Shown here one piece after another: positions 41,169-46,235 of a DNA stretch of 46,235 bases (within the stretch, counting starts at the first letter, position 1; every line of letters begins with the position of its first letter). Under the pieces are notes generated by a model. That model did no database searches. It saw only the letters and a program-made list of their open reading frames with translations, and was not told where the DNA came from. Source of the DNA: Gemmatimonadaceae bacterium (lineage in GTDB: Bacteria > Gemmatimonadota > Gemmatimonadetes > Gemmatimonadales > Gemmatimonadaceae); NCBI GenBank assembly GCA_020853635.1, contig JADYYN010000101.1, positions 1 to 46,235 of the forward strand, read 5' to 3'. The translations under genes and the position numbers were made by a program.

Positions 41169-41950
41169 ACGGCACCCTCACCGCGCCCCGAGTGAACGCC
41201 GCTCGCCGGTGGATTCGGCGCGGGTTCCTGTTGTGGGCGGTCGTGTCGTCTACGTGGCTGGCGAACTCCGTCCGCACGCAGGGTCTGCCGGACGACGCAC
41301 TTCGCGCCACCCAGGCCGTACGTGTCGTCGATGGTCCCACCGCGCTGGAGTTCCAGCCGATGACGCGAAACGGGAAGGCGGCGTTGCTCTTCATCTGCGG
41401 CTCCGGTATCCATCCGCACGCGTACGCCCCTCTGCTGCGTCCGATCGCGGAGTCCGGATATCCCGTGCTCGTCGTGAAGTTGCCGTACCGCTTCGCCCCG
41501 CTCGCGGCGCACAGGGACCAAGCGCTCGATCGCGCACGGGCCCTGATCGCGGCACACCCGGACGTGGCGCATTGGGTCATCGCCGGGCACTCCCTCGGCG
41601 CTGCACTGGTCGCTCGGCTCGCGCAGACAGATCATGGGCTCGACGCCGCGTTCGTGCTTCTTGGAACGACCGATCCGAAGTAGGATGACCTTTAGGGACT
41701 CGATGCCCCCTTCACGAAAGTATATGCCACGGCCGATGGCGTCGCTCCCATGGCGCGTGTCATGGCGACCAGATCATTGCTGCCGAAGCACACGCGGTGG
41801 GTCGAGATCGCGGGAGGCAATCACTCGCAGTTCGGCCACTACGGTCATCAGCTGTTCGACGGCAACGCGACGGTCACGCGGGAAGCGCAGCAGGTGATCG
41901 CGCGCGATGCCCTGTTCGAGCGTCTGCACGCGAGCCTGAAGTCGCCATAG
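41165..41950 (+). pseudogene. alpha/beta hydrolase with two in-frame TAG stops
   Basis: GTG opens a frame with an N-terminal hydrophobic anchor (RRGFLLWAVVSSTWLANS), then LLFICGSGIHPHAYAPLLRP and the nucleophile elbow IAGHSLGAALV. It reaches TTDPK and a TAG (41681), four codons later a second TAG (41693), and then continues in the same frame GLDAPFTKVYATADGVAPM, then IAGGNHSQFGHYGHQLFDGN to a final stop. The C-terminal GGNHSQFG-YG-Q and histidine region belong to the same Abhydrolase-type family, so one gene is interrupted by two nonsense codons. It is coupled upstream by GTGA. Confidence 0.82.
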
Positions 41951-42018
41951 CTGAGTCGCGTAAAGCGCTGCGCCCATTGGTCGGGAACCGCTTGGTCATG
42001 GCCGAGGCGTGCGAGCGC

Positions 42019-43473
42019 TCAGCGCACCAACGCCGCGAGCGCCGCCTTGTCCAACAACCGCCCCTTCGACACCACCGCCTCGATCCGCTTGGTGTTGGTG
42101 ATGTCCACCAGCGGATCCGCCGACAACAGCACGAGATCCGCCAACATTCCCGGCGCGATCGTCCCCATCTCGCCCGCACGACCGAAGAACTCGGCCGGTC
42201 GCAGCGTCGCGGCGCGCAGCGCTTCCATGGGCGGGAGTCCCGCACGCACGAGCATCTCCATCTCGCTGTGCAGACTGTACCCCGGCGCCGCGAACCCGAT
42301 TGGCGTGTCTGTGCCCGCGCCGATCGGCACACCGGCCTCGAACATCATGCGCACGAGGCGCAGACTGAACTCGCCGTACGTGCTGTCGCGCGGCGGCGCA
42401 CCCATCTGCACGGTGCGCTCACCCGTCGCACGCCACTCGGCCGCCACATCCGCGGGGAGCTTGGCGAGGATCACCGACCAGTCGCTGCGCGTGAACGGTG
42501 AGCGCAGCCCCATCGCGTTGAGACGCAGCGTGGGCACCTGGATGGTGTTGCGCATCGCGGCGAGCACCTGCGCACATTCGCGCGCGTCGAACGCGGCCAC
42601 GGCGGCGAGTCGCTGCAGCGTGTGCAGGTTGGAGCGCAGTGTGAAACCCGACACCGCCTCGGGGTTGAGCATGCGCTGGCGCCGTTCGGCGAGCAACTTC
42701 TCTGGCTGCGCCGCGCAGTCCATCTCGATGTTGCGGAGATGCTCGAGCGACTGCACGCGCGGGCCCACCTCGCGCGCGCGCATCGCCAGCGGCACGTGTG
42801 CGTCGATCGGCAGTCCACGTGCGCGCGCCTCGGTGACGAGCACGTCGAACACCTCGGGCGTGACCATCTCGTAGATCTTCACGAAGTCCACGCCCGCGTC
42901 TGCGAGGCGCGCGATGTTGGCGCGCGCGGCGGCGACGTCGGGGTTCGCGATGCCGAGTGGCGGGCGGCCGGTGCCGTCGTAGACGACCGAGGCGCCGTCC
43001 ATGAGTGGGCCGGCGAAGAACACGCGCGGCGCGAGTGCACTGTCGGCGCGCAGGGTGCGCACGGCGGCGGTGACCAAGCCGAGTTCACCGCCCGTGTCGC
43101 GGATGCTGGTGATGCCGTGATTGAGGAAGAGGCCCGGCATCGCGGCGCTGAGGCGCGCGTCGTAGGTGAGGTGGACGTGGAAGTCCCACAGGCCCGGGAT
43201 GAGGAAGCGGCCGGTGCCGTCCACGGTGGTCTTTGCGGTGGACGATTGTGTGGCGTCGTTCACCGCCACGATGCGGCCGTTGGTGACGAGTACGGTGCGG
43301 GCTTTGCGCACGCCGTTCACCGCGTCGATGACGGTGACGTTCTTGATGGCGAGGTCGGCGGCAGTAGCAGTAGCAGTAGCGGGAGCGGTCGCGGCCGGAG
43401 GCTGGGCGCCGAGCGCCGGGGCCGCGAAGGCGCTCAGGAAGAGCAGGGCGAGGCGGGTGATCGACGAGCGCAT
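42019..43473 (-). CDS. secreted amidohydrolase
   Basis: The 484-residue product starts MRSSITRLALLFLSAFAAPA, a signal peptide, followed by a short Thr/Ala repeat (encoded by gtagca units) and the amidohydrolase fold. Visible are DLAIKNVTVIDAVNGVRKAR, the metal motif FHVHL in LWDFHVHLTYD, INITS-type GITSIRDTGGE, IDAHVP, EHLRN, GTDTP and the C-terminal GTIAPGMLADLVLLSADPL. It is probably a periplasmic imidazolonepropionase- or dipeptidase-like metal hydrolase. The frame is open without a stop into the upstream regulator, so this internal ATG is chosen because of the signal peptide. Confidence 0.87.
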   Translation of the reverse strand: MRSSITRLALLFLSAFAAPALGAQPPAATAPATATATAADLAIKNVTVIDAVNGVRKARTVLVTNGRIVAVNDATQSSTAKTTVDGTGRFLIPGLWDFHVHLTYDARLSAAMPGLFLNHGITSIRDTGGELGLVTAAVRTLRADSALAPRVFFAGPLMDGASVVYDGTGRPPLGIANPDVAAARANIARLADAGVDFVKIYEMVTPEVFDVLVTEARARGLPIDAHVPLAMRAREVGPRVQSLEHLRNIEMDCAAQPEKLLAERRQRMLNPEAVSGFTLRSNLHTLQRLAAVAAFDARECAQVLAAMRNTIQVPTLRLNAMGLRSPFTRSDWSVILAKLPADVAAEWRATGERTVQMGAPPRDSTYGEFSLRLVRMMFEAGVPIGAGTDTPIGFAAPGYSLHSEMEMLVRAGLPPMEALRAATLRPAEFFGRAGEMGTIAPGMLADLVLLSADPLVDITNTKRIEAVVSKGRLLDKAALAALVR

Positions 43474-44895
43474 GGAGGGTCTCGGGCTCGGGCGACGGGT
43501 GGCCTGCGGCACGATCAGCGTCGCCAGTTCCTTGATCGCTGCGGTGATCACCGGCTCCGCACTGCGCGCATACCCGATGATCAGCGCCGGCAGCCGTTTC
43601 GTCCGCGTCATCTCGTACGCACCAAGATAGTTCAACGCGATGCCCTCGCGCTCGGCGGCGCGCACGGTCGCGCGTTCGTCGCATCCCTTGGGGAGTCGGA
43701 CCACCGCATGCAGTCCGGCCGCGATACCGCAGACGGACGCCTCGGGCATGTACCGCTCCACCGCCGCGACCAGCGCATCACGGCGCGCGCGATAGGTGCT
43801 GCGCATCCGTCGCAGATGGCGGTCGAGTTCGCCGCGCGCGAGGAACTCCGCAAACGCGTGCTGCTCGATGCGTGGCACTCCGAAGTCGGCGCTGCGCTGC
43901 TCGGCCTGCACGGGCTCGATCAGCCGCGGCGGCAGCACGAGCCATCCGAGCCGGAGCGCCGGTGCCAGCGTCTTGCTCGCCGTCCCGCCATACACGATGC
44001 GCTCGGGGTCGAGTGGCTGGAGCGCACCCACAGGTGCCCGATCGTACCGATACTCGGCGTCGTAGTCGTCCTCGATGAGGACGGTGTTGCGACGACGGGA
44101 CCACTCGAGCAGTGCCGCGCGTCGTTCACCCGACAGCACCGCGCCGCTCGGGTACTGATGGGCGGGCGTCACGATCACGGCGTCGGGTCGGAGCTGGTCG
44201 AGCAGGTCGACGCGGAGACCGTCATCGTCGACCGGCACCGGGATCCGCTTGAGGCCGAGTCGCTCGACTACATCCCACGCTTCGACGAAACACGGATCCT
44301 CGATCGCGATGCGTTTGGCGCCACCAGCGCGCAGCGCGCGAAGGAGCAGACTGCGCCCCTGCGCCCAGCCGCTGGTGATGACCACGCGCGCGGGATCCAC
44401 GTCGACACCGCGCACGCGTGCGAGGTACTCGCCCAGCGCTTGTCGCAACACGAGTGCACCGTGCGGATCGCTGTAGCCGAGCGCGGCATCGGGCATGTGG
44501 CGCAGCGCGTCGCGTGTGGCGCGCAGCCAAGCGCCGCGCGGGAAAGCCGAGAGATCCGGGACGCCAGGTCGTAGATCGATCCGCGGCTCACGGGCGGGCG
44601 GTTCACGTCGCACGCGGGATGCCGTCGCCGGCCCGACACAGTCCGAGACGTGCGGGCGCGCGCCCTGTCGCACACTCAGGAAGCCTTCGGCCGCCAACTG
44701 CCCGTACGCCTCGACCACCACCGGGCGCGAGATGCCGAGTTCACCGGCGAGGTCGCGCGTGGAGGGGAGGCGCGCGCCGGGCGGCAGCGAGCCATCGCGG
44801 ATCAGCGCTCGCAGTTGGTCCTCGAGCTGTCGGCCGAGGGTACGGCCGCTGCCGCGTTGCATGCTGAGGAGCAGGTCGAGCGGGGAACTGGTCAA
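43474..44895 (-). CDS. MocR/PdxR-type regulator, no own stop codon
   Basis: The TTG start (GGAG eight bases upstream) gives a GntR winged helix (residues ~14-80: LEDQLRALIRDGSLPPGARL, PSTRDLAGELGISRPVV). It is followed by a fold-type I aminotransferase domain with LITP-like VTPAHQYPSG, EDDYDAEYRY and the PLP lysine in GTASKTLAPALRLGW (Lys308). MocR proteins sense PLP or amino compounds and often control transporters. The natural end is near residue 461, but the frame runs through 13 more codons straight into the amidohydrolase signal peptide. It is divergent from the EamA transporter, its likely target. Confidence 0.87.
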
Positions 44896-44934
44896 GAATA
44901 TTGCTCCGGAACTGGAACTGGTATCATGACCAGT
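44887..44934. promoter_or_regulatory. candidate MocR operator array
   Basis: ACTGGT occurs at 44887-44892 and 44917-44922, with the near-copy ACTGGA at 44911-44916. The inverse ACCAGT at 44929-44934 makes a perfect 6-6-6 palindrome (actggt-atcatg-accagt). The two exact direct copies are 30 bases apart (about three helical turns). MocR regulators typically bind spaced direct repeats between divergent genes, exactly this position. Confidence 0.55.
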
Positions 44935-44996
44935 CTGCAGCGAGATTCGTCGGAGGTCAAGCGCCGTGTGCGATCATCCTTCCGTTGGAGTCGTCT

Positions 44997-45041
44997 GTGT
45001 CATCCGTGTCGTCCGTGTCGTCCGTGTCATCGGTGTCGCCC
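44997..45041 (+). repeat. 9-bp minisatellite at gene start (5 units)
   Basis: Five consecutive 9-base units (gtgtcatcc, gtgtcgtcc twice, gtgtcatcg, gtgtcgccc) each begin with an in-frame GTG and encode V/M-S-S steps. GGAG at 44986-44989 sits 7 bases before the first. Change in copy number would keep frame but alter the number of potential starts and the leader distance. Confidence 0.85.
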
Positions 45042-45929
45042 GCTGCACCCGTGCTTTCTCCCGCCGAACGCCCGGCCGCGCTCGCCGACTGGTCGCTGAT
45101 CGCTGTGCCGGGGGTGATCTGGGGCGCGAGTTTTCTGTTCATCGCCGAAGGATTGAAGGCCGTCGCGCCGATGGGTGTGACGGTGTTGCGCATCGCGATC
45201 GGTTTCGTGGTGCTCGCCGTGTTCCCCGCCGCGTGGAAGGGTATCGAACGCAAGGACTGGTCGAAGATCGCGTGGCTCGGTCTACTATGGATGGCCTTTC
45301 CGCTCTCGATGTTCCCGTTCGCGGAGCAACGGATCTCGTCGGCGATCGCCGGCATGCTCAACGGGTCAGTGCCACTCACGACGGCGATCATCGCGTCGAT
45401 CATCGCACGGCGTCTTCCTGCGCGCGGCGTGATCGCAGGGCTCGGTGTCGGTCTCGTGGGTGTGGTGATGATGGCGGTGCCCGATCTCGGGAGTGCGAGT
45501 AGGGCCGCGGGGATCGCGATGGTGACCATCGCGTGCGTGTCGTACGGGTTCGCTCCCAACATCGCGCGTCCACTGCAGCACAAGTATGGCGCGCTGCCGG
45601 TGATCTGGCGTGCCCAGATGGTCGCGCTCGCGCTCACGTTGCCCCTTGGCTTCCGCGATGTGCTGCAGGCGCAGTGGTCGTTAGGCCCGGTGCTGGCCTT
45701 GCTCGGTCTCGGCGCGCTCGGCACGGGGGCGGCGCATGTGGTGATGACCGTGGCCTCGGGCCGACTCGGCGCGACGAAGGCGTCGGCGGCGGCGTTCCTG
45801 ATCCCGCCGGTGGCGCTGCTGCTCGGCGTGCTCGTTCGTGGGGAACGCGTCGCGGTGATCGCCGTGGCCGGTGGTGCGCTCTGTGTGGCCGGGGCGTGGT
45901 TGATGCGGCGATCGAACGTGGCGCGTTGA
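44997..45929 (+). CDS. EamA/DMT-family transporter
   Basis: The product has up to 310 residues. After a Ser/Val repeat and Pro/Ala-rich N-terminus come ten hydrophobic helices in two EamA repeats, beginning LIAVPGVIWGASFLFIAEGL with the usual WG.sF, and ending VALLLGVLVRGERVAVIAV, GGALCVAGAWL. These drug/metabolite transporters export small metabolites or amino acids. It is divergent from the MocR-type regulator, with an operator-like array in between, so regulation by that protein is likely. The GTG with GGAG upstream is preferred, but four further in-frame GTGs follow. Confidence 0.9.
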   Translation: MSSVSSVSSVSSVSPAAPVLSPAERPAALADWSLIAVPGVIWGASFLFIAEGLKAVAPMGVTVLRIAIGFVVLAVFPAAWKGIERKDWSKIAWLGLLWMAFPLSMFPFAEQRISSAIAGMLNGSVPLTTAIIASIIARRLPARGVIAGLGVGLVGVVMMAVPDLGSASRAAGIAMVTIACVSYGFAPNIARPLQHKYGALPVIWRAQMVALALTLPLGFRDVLQAQWSLGPVLALLGLGALGTGAAHVVMTVASGRLGATKASAAAFLIPPVALLLGVLVRGERVAVIAVAGGALCVAGAWLMRRSNVAR

Positions 45930-45990
45930 GCCGATGGGCCGCGGTGCTGTCACTCCATGACTCACGCACCGACATGCCCTGCGGACTGAT

Positions 45991-46235
45991 CTAGTTCGCA
46001 GGGACTGCGGGCAGGGGAAGCTTGAAGAGCCGCCGCGCATTCTCGTACATCATCAGGTGGTATGCCTCGGGACTGAGCCCGAGCTGCTTCACGAACTTCA
46101 CGTACGAGGTCATGGAGCAGATCGGCCAGTCGGTGCCGAAGAGGAAGAACTTGGGGTCGCCGGCGTAGATGATCGCGTCCTTGATCTCGTCCGACATGTA
46201 GTCCTCGAACGCCTCGGTGAACTCGCCGAGGACGA
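45991..46235 (-). CDS. amidohydrolase-2 family protein, C-terminal end
   Basis: The gene enters from the right edge, so only the last ~81 residues are visible: FTEAFEDYMSDEIKDAIIYA, PKFFLFGTDWPICSMTSYV, then LSPEAYHLMMYENARRLFKL. The FG(T/S)DWP motif carries the metal-binding Asp of amidohydrolase_2 (TIM-barrel, Zn) enzymes, and the closing 'Y.NA.RLF.L' is their usual terminal helix. The substrate cannot be told. It converges with the EamA gene across about 60 bases. Confidence 0.87.
   Translation of the reverse strand, partial: VLGEFTEAFEDYMSDEIKDAIIYAGDPKFFLFGTDWPICSMTSYVKFVKQLGLSPEAYHLMMYENARRLFKLPLPAVPAN

Noticed and set aside
41681-41695. Amber (TAG) codon recoding
   Set aside because: TAG ends several intact neighbouring genes (for example mazE, the DUF2283 gene and both propeller-adjacent genes), and no recoding machinery is visible.
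43361-43385. gtagca tandem repeat as a regulatory element
   Set aside because: It lies inside the amidohydrolase coding region just after its signal peptide and encodes a Thr/Ala linker; simple slippage explains it.
42622-44574. 650-codon plus-strand open frame
   Set aside because: Antisense to the amidohydrolase and MocR genes, with Arg/Ala/Gly-rich repetitive composition and no domain.
1-46235. CRISPR array, tRNA/rRNA, prophage, biosynthetic gene cluster
   Set aside because: No regularly spaced repeats, RNA gene signatures, phage structural genes or PKS/NRPS domains were seen.

Overview
The window is high-GC bacterial chromosome with GTG/TTG starts, many 1- to 4-base start/stop overlaps (ATGA, GTGA) and an unusual density of short lipoprotein genes. 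A Ser/Thr kinase fused to a duplicated FtsX/MacB-type permease (ADOP family), FG-GAP and 'choice-of-anchor B' propellers, DUF2911, six-bladed-propeller lipoproteins and a TonB-C-like secreted protein together point to Gemmatimonadota, or less likely Acidobacteriota. This is inference from gene content; no rRNA or other marker gene is present. I see no tRNA, rRNA, CRISPR array, phage module or transposase.

Layout. 0-7.1 kb: loosely packed small secreted proteins and lipoproteins, an S41 peptidase lipoprotein, a 4-TM protein and a deletion-ridden second copy of it next to a short direct repeat that resembles an insertion-sequence end. 7.3-15.0 kb: four toxin-antitoxin loci (Phd/RelE-ParE, HigA with only the tail of HigB, MazEF, and an addiction-module antitoxin with a ParE-type toxin), plus a lone DUF2283 protein, a propeller lipoprotein and membrane proteins. 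15.1-19.8 kb: more lipoproteins, including a duplicated Cys-rich pair, micro-ORFs, a zinc-ribbon protein, a CPBP membrane protease and a secreted protein with an HExxH motif. 19.85-24.6 kb (minus strand): the kinase-permease fusion and a DUF2911 protein. 24.8-31.05 kb: two very large secreted proteins overlapping by ATGA. The first is a seven-repeat FG-GAP propeller plus choice-of-anchor-B; the second is a YncE-like propeller, about ten DxDGDGxxD repeats and a complete alpha/beta-hydrolase esterase.

31.1-36.9 kb: a RibD/DHFR-like reductase, a truncated paralogue of the first lipoprotein, a second propeller lipoprotein, a stand-alone Clp-N domain, a GNAT acetyltransferase, a one-base frameshifted small gene and a chain of four overlapping small genes ending in a TonB-C-like protein. 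37.3-39.6 kb: a tight ECF-sigma / 4-TM protein / S33-type peptidase operon. 39.7-41.95 kb: a class-C-beta-lactamase-like serine hydrolase coupled to an alpha/beta hydrolase gene broken by two in-frame TAG codons. 42.0-45.9 kb: a MocR/PdxR-type regulator read through without a stop into a secreted amidohydrolase, divergent from an EamA transporter; the short intergenic region carries an ACTGGT operator-like array, and the transporter start lies in a 9-bp minisatellite. The window closes with the C-terminal end of an amidohydrolase-2 family gene.

The region mixes intact export, envelope and regulatory genes with decaying or duplicated accessory genes (at least five broken or truncated). The most unusual items are the propeller-VCBS-esterase fusion with its coupled partner, the kinase-permease fusion, the regulator-amidohydrolase read-through, and the TA-rich accessory stretch. 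All assignments come from reading motifs by eye; no homology search was run.
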